Assembly (NCBI RefSeq): GCF_023101185.1
Contig: NZ_CP078077.1
Span: forward strand, 2,943,630 to 3,007,629
Origin: Microbacterium galbinum
GTDB lineage: Bacteria > Actinomycetota > Actinomycetes > Actinomycetales > Microbacteriaceae
DNA length: 64,000 nucleotides
Reading direction: 5' to 3'
Positions within the stretch are counted from its first letter, which is position 1; each line of letters starts with the position of its first letter. Positions 1-10,152 of the stretch are shown here, in pieces. The translations under genes were made by a program, and so were the position numbers. The notes beneath the pieces were generated by a model. That model was not told the DNA's origin and made no database searches. It worked only from the letters and a program-made list of their open reading frames with translations.

Positions 1-67
1 CGCAGACTTCTGCCGCGCGCGGGGCATCGACCTCGCGGCCCTCTCGCGGCGCTCCGACGCACGATGA
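1..67 (+). CDS. 3' end of a mevalonate-pathway gene, probably type 2 IPP isomerase (partial)
   Basis: An open frame enters from the left edge and stops at TGA 65-67, overlapping the next gene's ATG by ATGA, so it belongs to the same operon. Only 21 residues remain, ending ...DLAALSRRSDAR. In actinobacterial mevalonate clusters the gene just before HMG-CoA reductase is usually fni (type 2 isopentenyl diphosphate isomerase). The tail fits that, but identity rests on gene order, not on a diagnostic motif; phosphomevalonate kinase is the alternative. Confidence 0.45.
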   Translation, partial: ADFCRARGIDLAALSRRSDAR

Positions 68-1131
68 CCGAAAGGCTCCCCATGTCCGACGCCCTGTTCA
101 CCCCCATCCCCACGCGCTGGGTCGGTCCGCTGCTGCTCAGCGGCGAGGTCGAGGGCGAGCAGTCCGTGCCGCTCGCGACCTACGAGTCGCCGCTGTGGCC
201 GTCGGTGGGGCGGGGTGCCCGGGTATCGCGGCTCGTCGCCGGCGGCATCCGCACCACTGTGGTGGACGAGCGGATGACGCGATCCTCGCTGTTCGTCGCG
301 CCATCGGCGGCCGATGCGGTCGTTGCAGCCCGCAGCATCGAGGCGCGCCGAGACGAGCTCGGAGCGGTCGTCGCGGAGCGCAGCCGTCATGCGCGCCTCA
401 TCGACCTCGACACCGAGATCGTCGGACACCTGCTGTTCGTGCGGTTCGCGCTGACGACCGGCGACGCGTCCGGCCACAACATGGTGACTCTGGCAGCCGA
501 GGGGCTCATGGAACGGGTTCTCGCCTGGCATCCCGAGTTGGAGTACGGCTCGATCTCGGGCAACTACTGCTCCGACAAGAAGGCCACCGCGGTGAACGGC
601 ATCCTCGGTCGGGGGCGCAACGTGATCGCCGAGATCCTCATCCCCGCCGACATCGTCGAGCAGCAGCTGCGTTCGACGGCCCGTCGCATCGTCGAACTGA
701 ACGTGCGCAAGAACCTCGTGGGTTCCACGATCGCCGGGGCGTTGCGTTCCGCGAACGCGCACTACGCGAACATGCTCCTCGCGTTCTACCTCGCCACGGG
801 GCAGGACGCGGCGAACATCGTCGAGGGCTCGCAGGGCATCACCTATGCCGAGGAGCGGGGAGACGGCGACCTGCTCTTCTCCTGCACGCTGCCGAACCTC
901 ATCGTCGGCACCGTCGGCAACGGCAAGGACCTCCCGACCGTGGAGGACGCGCTCGAGCGTCTCGGCTGCCGCGAGGAGCGCGCGCCCGGAGGCAACGCCC
1001 GCCGCCTCGCCTCGCTCATCGCCGCGACGGTGCTGTGCGGCGAGCTGTCGTTGCTCGCGGCCCAGACCAACCAGGGAGAACTCATGGCCTCGCATCTGTT
1101 GCTCGAGCGTCGTCAGGGAGGTGCGAAGTGA
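64..1131 (+). CDS. mvaA: Hydroxymethylglutaryl-CoA reductase (NADPH)
   Basis: Reduces (S)-HMG-CoA to mevalonate, the committed step of the mevalonate route to isoprenoids. The 355-residue protein has the soluble class I-like catalytic core seen in Streptomyces mevalonate clusters, without membrane segments. Visible catalytic landmarks are Glu41 in ATYESPLWPS, Asp134 in TTGDASGHNM, Lys172/173 in SGNYCSDKKA, Asp248 in TGQDAANIVEG and His344 near the C-terminus. The ATG at 64 overlaps the upstream stop; a second ATG at 82 (MSDALF) is possible. The stop overlaps the mvaS GTG by four bases, so the two are translationally coupled. Confidence 0.95.
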   Translation: MTERLPMSDALFTPIPTRWVGPLLLSGEVEGEQSVPLATYESPLWPSVGRGARVSRLVAGGIRTTVVDERMTRSSLFVAPSAADAVVAARSIEARRDELGAVVAERSRHARLIDLDTEIVGHLLFVRFALTTGDASGHNMVTLAAEGLMERVLAWHPELEYGSISGNYCSDKKATAVNGILGRGRNVIAEILIPADIVEQQLRSTARRIVELNVRKNLVGSTIAGALRSANAHYANMLLAFYLATGQDAANIVEGSQGITYAEERGDGDLLFSCTLPNLIVGTVGNGKDLPTVEDALERLGCREERAPGGNARRLASLIAATVLCGELSLLAAQTNQGELMASHLLLERRQGGAK

Positions 1132-2288
1132 CCGTCGTCGGCATCCACGACCTGTCCATCGCCACCGCGAGCCGCTTTCTCGATCTCGCCCTCCTCGCGG
1201 AGCGCGCCGGCATCGATCCCGACAAGTATCGGATCGGCCTCGGTCAGGATCAGATGAGCGTCCCCGCCCCCGATGAGGACATCGTCACGATGGCGGCCGC
1301 GGCCGCGATGCCCATCGTCGAGCGCCATGGAGCCTCCGGCATCCGCACCGTGCTCTTCGCGACCGAGTCGGGAGTCGATCAGTCGAAGTCGGCGGCGGTG
1401 TTCGTGCACGAGCTCCTCGGACTGGACCCCGCGACGCGCGTCGTCGAGCTCAAGCAGGCCTGCTACTCCGCCACGGCCGCTCTGCAGTTCGCCCTCGGGA
1501 TCGTCGCGCGCCAACCGGAGGAGTCGGTGCTCGTGATCGCGGCGGACGTCGCCCGATACGCGGTCGACACCGCCGCGGAGCCCACGCAGGGCGCTGGTGC
1601 CGTTGCGATGCTCGTCACGCAGGATCCCGCGATCGCCGAGGTCGAGCCGGCCACCGGCATCCACACCGCCGATGTCGACGACTTCTGGCGACCGAACGAC
1701 AGTGACACGGCCGTCGTGAACGGCAAGCTCTCGATCGACGCCTATCTCGACGCCTTCGTCGGGGCATGGGACGACTATCGAGCGCGCGGGGGCGCGGCGA
1801 TCGAGTCGATCGACTACTTCTGCCACCACCAGCCGTTCACGCGGATGGCGGTGAAGGCGCACCAGCGCCTGGCGGTGCACACCGGCGCCGCGCTGACACC
1901 CGCTCAGATGGAGTCGACCACTCGGTACAACCGTCGGTTGGGCAACTCGTACACGGCATCCCTCTACTTCGCTCTCGCCGCCCTTCTCGACGGTGAAGAC
2001 GACCTGACCGATCGGCGCGTCGGGATGTACAGCTACGGCTCGGGCAGCATCGGCGAGTTCTTCTCGCTGCGAATTCGTCCCGGCTACCGCACGGCACTCC
2101 GTACCGAGGCGACGAAGCGCATCCTCGATTCCCGGGAGCCGCTCGACGTCGATGCGTATCGGGCGCTGCACGCCGCGCACTCGGCGTCGAGCGAGGTCGA
2201 CCGTGAGATCGCGCCGACATCGCCGGCGCCGTTCCACTTCATCGGGGTTCAGGGGCGCGCGCGCCGGTACGCCCGCACTGACGCATGA
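1128..2288 (+). CDS. mvaS: Hydroxymethylglutaryl-CoA synthase
   Basis: Condenses acetyl-CoA with acetoacetyl-CoA to give (S)-HMG-CoA, the substrate of the preceding reductase. The 386-residue thiolase-fold protein keeps the catalytic triad: Glu80 (FATESG), Cys112 (LKQACYSA) and His233 or His234 (FCHHQPF). The start is the GTG at 1128, which overlaps the mvaA stop as GTGA. The frame stays open upstream to 195, but that part lies antiphase inside mvaA and is not coding. It is the last mevalonate gene in the operon. Confidence 0.94.
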   Translation: MTVVGIHDLSIATASRFLDLALLAERAGIDPDKYRIGLGQDQMSVPAPDEDIVTMAAAAAMPIVERHGASGIRTVLFATESGVDQSKSAAVFVHELLGLDPATRVVELKQACYSATAALQFALGIVARQPEESVLVIAADVARYAVDTAAEPTQGAGAVAMLVTQDPAIAEVEPATGIHTADVDDFWRPNDSDTAVVNGKLSIDAYLDAFVGAWDDYRARGGAAIESIDYFCHHQPFTRMAVKAHQRLAVHTGAALTPAQMESTTRYNRRLGNSYTASLYFALAALLDGEDDLTDRRVGMYSYGSGSIGEFFSLRIRPGYRTALRTEATKRILDSREPLDVDAYRALHAAHSASSEVDREIAPTSPAPFHFIGVQGRARRYARTDA

Positions 2289-2290
2289 GG

Positions 2291-2296
2291 TAGCGT
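2291..2296 (+). promoter_or_regulatory. -10 hexamer of a leaderless promoter
   Basis: TAGCGT, then 7 bases, then the ATG at 2304. It lies in the 15-base gap after mvaS, so the next gene may be transcribed on its own. Confidence 0.5.
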
Positions 2297-2303
2297 TCGG
2301 AGC

Positions 2304-3152
2304 ATGACGGCCGGCGACGAGCTGACGACGATCGCGACCGAGCTGTACGTGCGTCCACTCGGCGAGTTCGTGAGCGCCCGTCGTGCGAGCGCGAAACAGG
2401 CCTCCGACCGCGGGCTCGCGGCGGAGATCGCGACGCTGCGCAAGCCGTCGATCGCCGCCTGGGTGGTGAACGTCTTCGCGCAGGAACGCGCTGCGGAGCT
2501 GGGTGAGGCGCTGCGACTCGCTCGCGAGCTCCGTGAAGCTCAGGACGATCTCGATGCGCCGGCACTGGCTCGGCTCGGTCGCGAGCGCCGGGCGCTGACA
2601 CGCAGGCTCGCCGAGCAGGCCCGCGACCTCGCGATCGCCCGCGGCGAGAAGGTCACTCCGGGCACGTTTGATGCCGTGCAGCAGACGATCGGCGCGGCGT
2701 TCTTCGACGAGGCGGCATCGATCGCCGTCGCATCCGGACGGCTCATCCGGGAGATCGACCCCTCCGAGAGCGTGGCGCTCGGCGACGTCATGGCCGGGGG
2801 ACCGGTGCACGGGGGAGAGGCCGCTCCCGAGCACCATGTGGACGAGCTGGCGGAGCGGCGTCGCAAACGTCAGGCCGAGCGTGCCGTGCGCGATGCGGAG
2901 GATGCCGTCGCGTCCGCCGAACGCGCGCGGGCCGCGGCGGAGAGCGCGGGCCGCGATGCCGACCGTCGCATCGACGAGGCGAGCGCCCACGTCGTCGCTC
3001 TCGAGCGGGAGCTGGCGCGCAACCGCGTCGAGTTGGACGGTGCGCGGCAGGACGCCGACGCGGCGAGATCGCGCGTGGCCACGGCGACGGAGGCCGTCCA
3101 GGTCGCCTCCGATGCCCTCGATCGGGCGCGCGCGGACCTGGACTCCGTATGA
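2304..3152 (+). CDS. Uncharacterised coiled-coil protein
   Basis: Not a recognised enzyme. The 282-residue protein has an N-terminal part (about 1-160) with a conserved-looking LRKPSIAAWVVN segment, then a long Ala/Arg/Glu/Asp-rich stretch (about 185-282) with heptad-like spacing, predicted coiled coil. No signal peptide or membrane segment is visible. Similar proteins occur widely in Microbacteriaceae as hypotheticals. The start at 2304 is supported by a TAGCGT hexamer seven bases upstream. It follows mvaS by 15 bases but shows no link to isoprenoid synthesis. Confidence 0.75.
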   Translation: MTAGDELTTIATELYVRPLGEFVSARRASAKQASDRGLAAEIATLRKPSIAAWVVNVFAQERAAELGEALRLARELREAQDDLDAPALARLGRERRALTRRLAEQARDLAIARGEKVTPGTFDAVQQTIGAAFFDEAASIAVASGRLIREIDPSESVALGDVMAGGPVHGGEAAPEHHVDELAERRRKRQAERAVRDAEDAVASAERARAAAESAGRDADRRIDEASAHVVALERELARNRVELDGARQDADAARSRVATATEAVQVASDALDRARADLDSV

Positions 3153-3181
3153 ACAGATGACTGTATGCGAAGGAATTGAGT

Positions 3182-3191
3182 CTGATATCAG
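3182..3191. promoter_or_regulatory. Perfect 10-bp palindrome upstream of a secreted protein gene
   Basis: CTGATATCAG is a perfect palindrome about 100 bp before the GTG at 3290, inside the 137-base gap after 3152, which is visibly more AT-rich than its surroundings. It could be an operator, but a 10-bp palindrome alone is weak evidence. No confident -35/-10 pair was found. Confidence 0.25.
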
Positions 3192-3289
3192 TATTCCGGT
3201 GGCGCTGAACCGTTCCATTCCCCTAGATTGAGGTCGCTGCCCCTCGGCAGACGCCGCCCGAACGGCGCCTCCCAACGAAGGAATCCTCT

Positions 3290-4411
3290 GTGACTCGCTC
3301 GCGCCTCGCCGTGGCCTCGCTCAGCGCCGCCGCGCTCGGCATCGCCGCCGTCCTCGTGCCCACCGCCTCCATCGCGGAGCCCATCACCGAGACGCCCGCG
3401 GCGTCTGCGCAGGTCATCTGGGCCGATGCGGCCGACGACTTCACGGAGATCCCGTTCACGGGTCCCGCCGAGTTCACCCTTCTGGACGCGTGGCAGTGGA
3501 CCGCTCCCGCGGAGAGCAGCGGCTCGACGCTCGCCGAGTACGGAACGTTCGGCGAGAACGGCTTCACCTCCAACGGCACGTCGCCCGTCGCACTCGTCCA
3601 CGGCCTCCCCGCCCCCATCTCGGGTGCGGAGCTGTCCGGCTTCCTCGCCGACAGCGCGACGAACCTCGGACCCGAGGCGTTCACGGGCGTCTTCATCGCC
3701 GACACGTCCGAAGAGGTGCCTTTCGTCACGACGATCACCACCGTCGACGGCTTCCACGGCGAGGACACGCTCTGGCAGGGTGGGACCACCACCGAGGAAC
3801 TCGCAGCCGAGCTCACCGCCGAGGGCGCCTCGGTCGTCGGCTACCTGGTGGTCTTCCCGGGTGTCGTGCCCACCGGATCGCCGATTCCTGACGACGAGCC
3901 GCAGCCGGAACTCCTCCGCAGCAGCGGTCTGCTCGACGACACGCAGACGCTCGACGAGCTGTTCGCCGCGCAGAGCGGGGGCGCCGCGCTGCGCGCCGCT
4001 GCCGTTCCTGACGCCGCGGGCATCGCCAGCTTCCGCATCGGCGAGCTCACCACGTACTTCACGCCGCAGCCCACCGCCGCCCTCGCTCTCAGCAGCGCGT
4101 CGATCACCGTCGCGCAGGCGACGACCACCGGCTTCACGGTGAGCGGCAGCGGCTTCGCCCCGGGTGAGATCGTCAGCTCGGGCATCGGTACCGGCGCCAT
4201 GGGCGACAGCCTGCCCGACACCTTCATCGCGGATGCCGACGGCAACGTGAGCGGCACGATCGTGCTCCCCGCGGCCTGGGCCGCCGCCGGCGACTACTTC
4301 ATCGTCCTCGTCGGTGAGTCCTCCGGTCAGGTGGCGTCGAGCGCTCTCGCGATCACCGGTGCGGCCCCGGTCGCCGTCCCGGTGCCGGGCGAGGCCACGT
4401 ACACCGGCTGA
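3290..4411 (+). CDS. Secreted protein with C-terminal Ig-like domain
   Basis: The 373-residue protein starts with a Sec signal peptide (TRSR, then a hydrophobic Ala/Leu stretch, likely cleaved near TASIA-EP, residues 28-31). The mature part is acidic and Thr/Ser/Ala-rich, with no Cys and no catalytic motif I recognise. From about residue 262 it has an Ig/IPT-like segment with VSGSGFAPGE followed by DADGNVSGTI, typical of actinobacterial surface or secreted proteins. There is no LPXTG sorting signal. The GTG start at 3290 has a GAAGGA ribosome binding site. Function unknown; a substrate-binding or wall-associated role is a guess. Confidence 0.8.
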   Translation: MTRSRLAVASLSAAALGIAAVLVPTASIAEPITETPAASAQVIWADAADDFTEIPFTGPAEFTLLDAWQWTAPAESSGSTLAEYGTFGENGFTSNGTSPVALVHGLPAPISGAELSGFLADSATNLGPEAFTGVFIADTSEEVPFVTTITTVDGFHGEDTLWQGGTTTEELAAELTAEGASVVGYLVVFPGVVPTGSPIPDDEPQPELLRSSGLLDDTQTLDELFAAQSGGAALRAAAVPDAAGIASFRIGELTTYFTPQPTAALALSSASITVAQATTTGFTVSGSGFAPGEIVSSGIGTGAMGDSLPDTFIADADGNVSGTIVLPAAWAAAGDYFIVLVGESSGQVASSALAITGAAPVAVPVPGEATYTG

Positions 4412-4417
4412 CACCCG

Positions 4418-5230
4418 GTGCCCGACACCACCAACGTCCCGCGGCGGCGCACGATTCTCATCGTGGCCGCCGCGGTCGTCGTGTGCGCCGCGATCGTCGT
4501 CACCTGCGTGGTGATCTTCGGTCGCGGTCCGGCAGTCGCCGAGCCCGCACCGACCAGTTCGTCGACCCCCGTCGCGACGCCCGACCCGACGCCGACACCC
4601 ACGCCGACGGCGGAGGAGCCGGTTGCCGATGTCCATGCGCCCGCGGAGTCGACCGTCGCCGCCGTGATCGGCGCCGAGATCGCGGTCAGCGCCGAGCCCG
4701 GTGGTGCAGCGGCGCAATCGTTGCCGAACCCGCAGTCGTCCGGAGCGCCTCTCGTCTTCCTGGTCACCGCTCAGGAGGGGGACTGGTTGCAGGTCCAACT
4801 CGCGCAGCGGCCCAACGGAAGCCTCGGATGGATTCGCTCGGACGCCGTTCAGCTCTCCACGACCTCCTACGCGCTGGTCGTGACGACGTCGACCAACACC
4901 CTCGATCTCTACGAAGGCGGGGAGCTGCGGCAGAGCTATCCGGTCGCGACGGGCACGGGCGGTACGCCGACCCCGAAGGGGCAGTTCGCGATCACCGAGC
5001 TGCTCGCTCCGACGAACAGCGGTTACGGCCCGTACGCCTACGGTACGACGGCGTTCTCCGACGCCCTCAACTCGTACGGCGGTGGCCCGGGTCAGATCGG
5101 CCTGCACGGCACCGACGACGAGGCGAGCATCGGCTCCGACGCCTCGCACGGCTGCGTGCGCCTGTCGAACGCCGACATCACGGCGCTCGCCCAGCTCCTG
5201 CCCCTCGGCACACCGCTGCAGGTGCGCTGA
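4418..5230 (+). CDS. L,D-transpeptidase (YkuD), membrane-anchored
   Basis: Probably makes 3-3 cross-links in peptidoglycan or attaches proteins to it. The 270 residues comprise a short cytoplasmic Arg-rich tail, one membrane segment (about 11-33), a Pro/Thr linker (about 42-64), an SH3-like region (about 75-145) and a YkuD domain (about 150-270). Catalytic residues are visible: His230 (GLHGTD) and Cys246 in SHGCVRLSN. The GTG start lies six bases after the upstream stop, so it is probably cotranscribed with the secreted protein. A strong hairpin follows. Confidence 0.9.
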   Translation: MPDTTNVPRRRTILIVAAAVVVCAAIVVTCVVIFGRGPAVAEPAPTSSSTPVATPDPTPTPTPTAEEPVADVHAPAESTVAAVIGAEIAVSAEPGGAAAQSLPNPQSSGAPLVFLVTAQEGDWLQVQLAQRPNGSLGWIRSDAVQLSTTSYALVVTTSTNTLDLYEGGELRQSYPVATGTGGTPTPKGQFAITELLAPTNSGYGPYAYGTTAFSDALNSYGGGPGQIGLHGTDDEASIGSDASHGCVRLSNADITALAQLLPLGTPLQVR

Positions 5231-5244
5231 GTCCGAGGTCACCG

Positions 5245-5290
5245 CAGACGGAAGGCCCCGGGCGCGCATGCGCCCGGGGCCTTCCGTCTG
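5245..5290. terminator. Perfect bidirectional hairpin terminator
   Basis: Two 21-base arms pair perfectly around a GCAT loop. It ends one base before the stop of the convergent MFS gene (5292) and 15 bases after the transpeptidase stop, so it can serve both strands. There is no clear T-run, as is common in GC-rich actinobacteria. Confidence 0.75.
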
Positions 5291-5291
5291 A

Positions 5292-6968
<1,677 letters not shown>

Positions 6969-7574
6969 TCAGTGGGCTTTCTGTGCGGAGGTGAAGAGGT
7001 CGCGGGCGATGTCGAGGCGTTCGGCGACGAGTCGGCCGAACGGGATGGGGGACTGGTGATCCAGGATCTGAGCGACGGCCATGCGGATACAGGCGCCGAC
7101 GGTGTGGACGACGACCTCGGCGCGCATCGTCTGATCGGCGCCTTCGCGGCGCACGATGAGGGCGACGTCGCGGCGCTCGTTCTCGGCCAATCGCTCGAAC
7201 GCGCCCTTCAGCAGTCGCGGTTCGTGCTCGATCACCTGGAGGAGGGCGGGGGCGTCGGACAGCGGGTCGAGCATCTCCCAGCGACGGACCACGACGTCGA
7301 CGAAGTCGTCGAGCAGGTCACCGCTCTTCGCCACGAACTCGTCGTCGAGCTCGACGAGGCGCGGATCGATCTCGGTGTATCCGAAGACCGCGTTTTCCTT
7401 GCTCTCGAAGTAGTTGAAGAACGTTCGGCGGGAGACCCCCGCCTCGGCGCAGACCTCTTCGACGGTGAACCCGGCGAAGCCGCGCTCGATCGTCAGGCGT
7501 CGAGCCGTGTCGGTGAGTGCGCGGATGGTCTCGCGCTTGCGAACATCGCGCAGCGAAGGTGCATTGTTCTCCAT
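6969..7574 (-). CDS. TetR-family repressor of the adjacent efflux pump
   Basis: DNA-binding repressor, 201 residues from the ATG at 7574. The N-terminal helix-turn-helix is clear (FTVEEVCAEAGVSRRTFFNYF, about 35-55); the C-terminal ligand domain is variable. A TTG three codons upstream (7583) is possible but lies inside an inverted repeat, so ATG is preferred. The stop touches the MFS start with no gap. The palindromes just upstream are the probable autoregulatory operator. Confidence 0.88.
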   Translation of the reverse strand: MENNAPSLRDVRKRETIRALTDTARRLTIERGFAGFTVEEVCAEAGVSRRTFFNYFESKENAVFGYTEIDPRLVELDDEFVAKSGDLLDDFVDVVVRRWEMLDPLSDAPALLQVIEHEPRLLKGAFERLAENERRDVALIVRREGADQTMRAEVVVHTVGACIRMAVAQILDHQSPIPFGRLVAERLDIARDLFTSAQKAH

Positions 7575-7576
7575 AG

Positions 7577-7592
7577 AGTGCAAGTTTGCACT
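7577..7592. promoter_or_regulatory. Probable TetR operator: inverted repeat AGTGCAA-N2-TTGCACT
   Basis: A perfect 7-2-7 inverted repeat lies two bases upstream of the tetR ATG. An 8-bp palindrome AGTGCACT at 7604-7611 repeats the same half-site. Position and symmetry fit autorepression of tetR and the downstream pump gene. Confidence 0.6.
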
Positions 7593-7628
7593 TCAAACCT
7601 TGGAGTGCACTGAATAGAGGGGGGCGGG

Positions 7629-7961
7629 TCAGCCGCGCGAGGCCTCCAGGCGCGCATCGGAACTGATCTGCTCATCGATCAGAGCGATCCCGCCGGTCGA
7701 GTTCGCAGAATGCGCGAGCGCCTCGATCCACTGGCGGCTCAGTTCCGGCGGCTCCGCCTCATCGAAGACGAAGCGGAGGGGAATGGAGGGGTGCAACCAG
7801 ATCGTCGATCGGCCAACGGCATCCGTCTCCGGGTGCTTCCACGACAGCGTGAAGCTCTCGTTGCGCCGGAGCTTGGTCGAGATCACAACCTTCAGGTGCG
7901 CGAGTGCGCGATCCTCGATGCCGATCGGTTCGGCGCTATCGCCGTAGTAGAGACTGCCCAC
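7629..7961 (-). CDS. Small DUF7882-type protein
   Basis: A 110-residue soluble protein of a family common in Microbacteriaceae, sometimes mislabelled as DNA ligase. It starts with a GSLYYG motif followed by RALAHLKVVISTKLRRNESF, and has ELSRQWIEALAHSANSTGGI near the C-terminus. It has no ligase motif and its function is unknown. The GTG start at 7961 is six bases downstream of TAGAGT. It points toward tetR but is separated from it by 54 bases carrying the probable operator. Confidence 0.8.
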   Translation of the reverse strand: MGSLYYGDSAEPIGIEDRALAHLKVVISTKLRRNESFTLSWKHPETDAVGRSTIWLHPSIPLRFVFDEAEPPELSRQWIEALAHSANSTGGIALIDEQISSDARLEASRG

Positions 7962-7967
7962 AATCGG

Positions 7968-7973
7968 ACTCTA
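7968..7973 (-). promoter_or_regulatory. -10 hexamer of a leaderless promoter
   Basis: TAGAGT, then 6 bases, then the GTG at 7961 of the DUF7882-type gene; no Shine-Dalgarno sequence is present. Confidence 0.5.
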
Positions 7974-8045
7974 CGGTGCCCCGCGACGCGCGGCCTCCCG
8001 CGCGGAACGACGCGCCGCTGACGCGAAACGTCCGTGCGCCCGATG

Positions 8046-8972
8046 TCATCTGCGCGCCTGGGCCGCGGTGGCCGACGGCGCCACCCCGTACTCCGAACGG
8101 TATGACGCGGCGAAGCGCGACGGGTGGCTGAAACCCCAGCGTCGTGCCACCACCGCGATCGAACCATGGCCCCCGTCGGAGAGGTCGCGATGCGCGCCCG
8201 CCAGACGCGCGCGGCGCAGGTACTCGGCCGGAGTCGAGTCCAGCGCCCGGCGGAAGGCGTACTGCAGGCCGCGTGTCGAGATGAACGCGGCAGCGGCGAC
8301 GTCGTCGATCGTGATCGGGCGGTGCGCGTTCTCGTCGATGAACACGAGTGCTCGTCGCACGGCGATCGGAGCGGCCCCGCGCTGAGCCGCGCGCGACATC
8401 GAATCGTGGATGCTGGTGGGGAAGACCGACAGCGTGACCGCCAGCGCATGGCGCTCGAGCTCGGCGCGCAAGATGCCGTCGGCGGCGGTATCGGCGACCG
8501 CATCCTCGAGATACGCGACCGTGCGCTCCCAGTGGCGTCCGGATTCCTCGTCGCGCGGGGCGAGGCCGGACGATCGGAGTGTGAGTCTGTCGTCTCCGGT
8601 GATCTGGCGTACGCGTGCCTGCGCCGCCGCCCGGTCGATCACCAGGGCGCGCACGCGCGCGGTGTGCTCCCAGCGCGCATGCACCTGAGCGCCGTCGGTC
8701 AACCACGGCTGGCCGGCGTCGATGGACTCCCTCCCGGAGCCGACCTCGGCGTTGGGCGCGGCGACCCGGCAGACCAGGAGCTCGTTCTCCGGTTGCGCGA
8801 CGGACTGCACCTCCGCCGCGAGGTCGTACCGCACGAGCGTCAGACTTCCGAGTTCGGCCGACGTCCAGTCGAACATGAAGCGATCCGGATCCACACGCTG
8901 CAAGGAGGCAGAGGGAACGTATTGCCGCCAGGTCTCCTCGACCCGCTCGACCTCGTATGATCTGAACCTCAC
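8046..8972 (-). CDS. AraC-family transcriptional regulator
   Basis: The 308-residue regulator has a variable N-terminal region and a C-terminal AraC double helix-turn-helix (about 215-300): ITIDDVAAAAFISTRGLQYAFRR, then GSIAVVARRWGFSHPSRFAASYRSEYG, split here by an Arg-rich linker. The start is set at GTG 8972 because AGGGGG lies five bases upstream and an AT-rich -10-like stretch lies before that. An open frame continues to a GTG at 9068 without a comparable ribosome site. It diverges from the yihY-like gene. Target genes are unknown. Confidence 0.82.
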   Translation of the reverse strand: MRFRSYEVERVEETWRQYVPSASLQRVDPDRFMFDWTSAELGSLTLVRYDLAAEVQSVAQPENELLVCRVAAPNAEVGSGRESIDAGQPWLTDGAQVHARWEHTARVRALVIDRAAAQARVRQITGDDRLTLRSSGLAPRDEESGRHWERTVAYLEDAVADTAADGILRAELERHALAVTLSVFPTSIHDSMSRAAQRGAAPIAVRRALVFIDENAHRPITIDDVAAAAFISTRGLQYAFRRALDSTPAEYLRRARLAGAHRDLSDGGHGSIAVVARRWGFSHPSRFAASYRSEYGVAPSATAAQARR

Positions 8973-9133
8973 CGCGTCCCCCTCGTGGCGCCACCGATAT
9001 ATTCCAGTGCGTTCGGATGGTACCGGACGGTGATGCTGCTCATATTCACGGATAGCGGCGGGCGTCACACAGCGTCAACCCCCTTGTTCCCGGGCGCCGT
9101 CGTGTGCCAAGTTCGGCACCGACTCTCAGGAGG

Positions 9134-10141
9134 ATGATGGCGACTCAACAGTCGGACGGCCCGCCGGCACCGCACGATCTCGGCGCCAGGTCCTGGCGGT
9201 TCGTGGCGCGCGGAACCGCGCGCAAGTTCGCCGACGACGGCGCTGCCGACATCGCGGCGGCGCTGACCTTCCACTCCGTGCTGGCCCTCGTACCGGCCAT
9301 GCTCGTCGGCGTCTCGGTCGTCAGCCTCCTCGGAAGCGATTCCACGGCGGTGGCGTTCGTTCTCGAGGTCGTGCGCGCCGTCGCGCCCGAGGAGACGGCG
9401 ATGACGATCGCAGACGCCGTCGACGGCCTCGCGGACTCCGCTCTCGCGGGCCCCGCGCTGATCATCGGTATCGGACTCACGATCTGGGCCGTCGCCCGAT
9501 ACATCGCCGTCCTCGGCCGCGGGATGAATCGCGTCTACGATGTCGACGAGGGACGCTCGCCCTGGGCTCTCAAGTCCATGCAGGTGGCGGTGGCGCTCGT
9601 CGTGCTCCTCGCCACGGCGGCTGCGGTGGCCGTGGGCGCCGCGAGTTCGTCCGTCGCCGCGGCCATCGGCGAGCAGCTCGGCGGCGGAGAGGCCGCACTC
9701 CTGGTCTGGCGGATCGCGCGCTGGCCGATACTGGTCGTGATCGTGGTCGCCACCGTAGCGTTCCTGTACGACCGTGCGCCGAACATCCGTCATCCGCGAT
9801 TCCGTTGGCTCAGTTGGGGTGCGGCGCTGGCGATCGTCGTTCTCGCCATCGCCTCTCTCGCGTTCGGGCTGTACGTCTCGAGCATCGTCGACTACGAGCG
9901 CGTCTACGGGCAGCTCGCCGGCATCATCGTGCTCCTGCTCTGGCTGTGGATCGCGAACCTCGCTCTCGTTCTCGGAGTGGAGTTCGATGCGTCGCTGGAG
10001 CGTGCGCGGGAGCTGAGCGCGGGGATCCCGGCAGAGGCGAGTCCGCGCCTCCCGCTGCGGGATCGATCACGGGTCGCCCGCAAGCAGGCGCGACGGAGCG
10101 CTGAGATCGCCGAGGCGCGTCGGCTCCGCGATCGGCCGTGA
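9134..10141 (+). CDS. YihY/BrkB-family inner membrane protein
   Basis: The 335-residue membrane protein has about six hydrophobic segments and the family's TFHSVLALVPAMLVG start, an internal GIGLTIWAVARYIAVLGRGMNRVYDV, and a late IIVLLLWLWIANLALVLGVEFDA. The C-terminal 50 residues are Arg-rich and cytoplasmic. The family was once called ribonuclease BN, but that activity is not accepted; its role is uncertain. AGGAGG sits right before ATG 9134; the next ATG (9137) is equally possible. An upstream GTG at 9104 is in frame but less likely. Confidence 0.85.
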   Translation: MMATQQSDGPPAPHDLGARSWRFVARGTARKFADDGAADIAAALTFHSVLALVPAMLVGVSVVSLLGSDSTAVAFVLEVVRAVAPEETAMTIADAVDGLADSALAGPALIIGIGLTIWAVARYIAVLGRGMNRVYDVDEGRSPWALKSMQVAVALVVLLATAAAVAVGAASSSVAAAIGEQLGGGEAALLVWRIARWPILVVIVVATVAFLYDRAPNIRHPRFRWLSWGAALAIVVLAIASLAFGLYVSSIVDYERVYGQLAGIIVLLLWLWIANLALVLGVEFDASLERARELSAGIPAEASPRLPLRDRSRVARKQARRSAEIAEARRLRDRP

Positions 10142-10152
10142 TCGCGCGATCG

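Noticed and set aside
7629..7961. ATP-dependent DNA ligase fragment
   Set aside because: Small DUF7882-type protein with no ligase motif; the label is a known misannotation.
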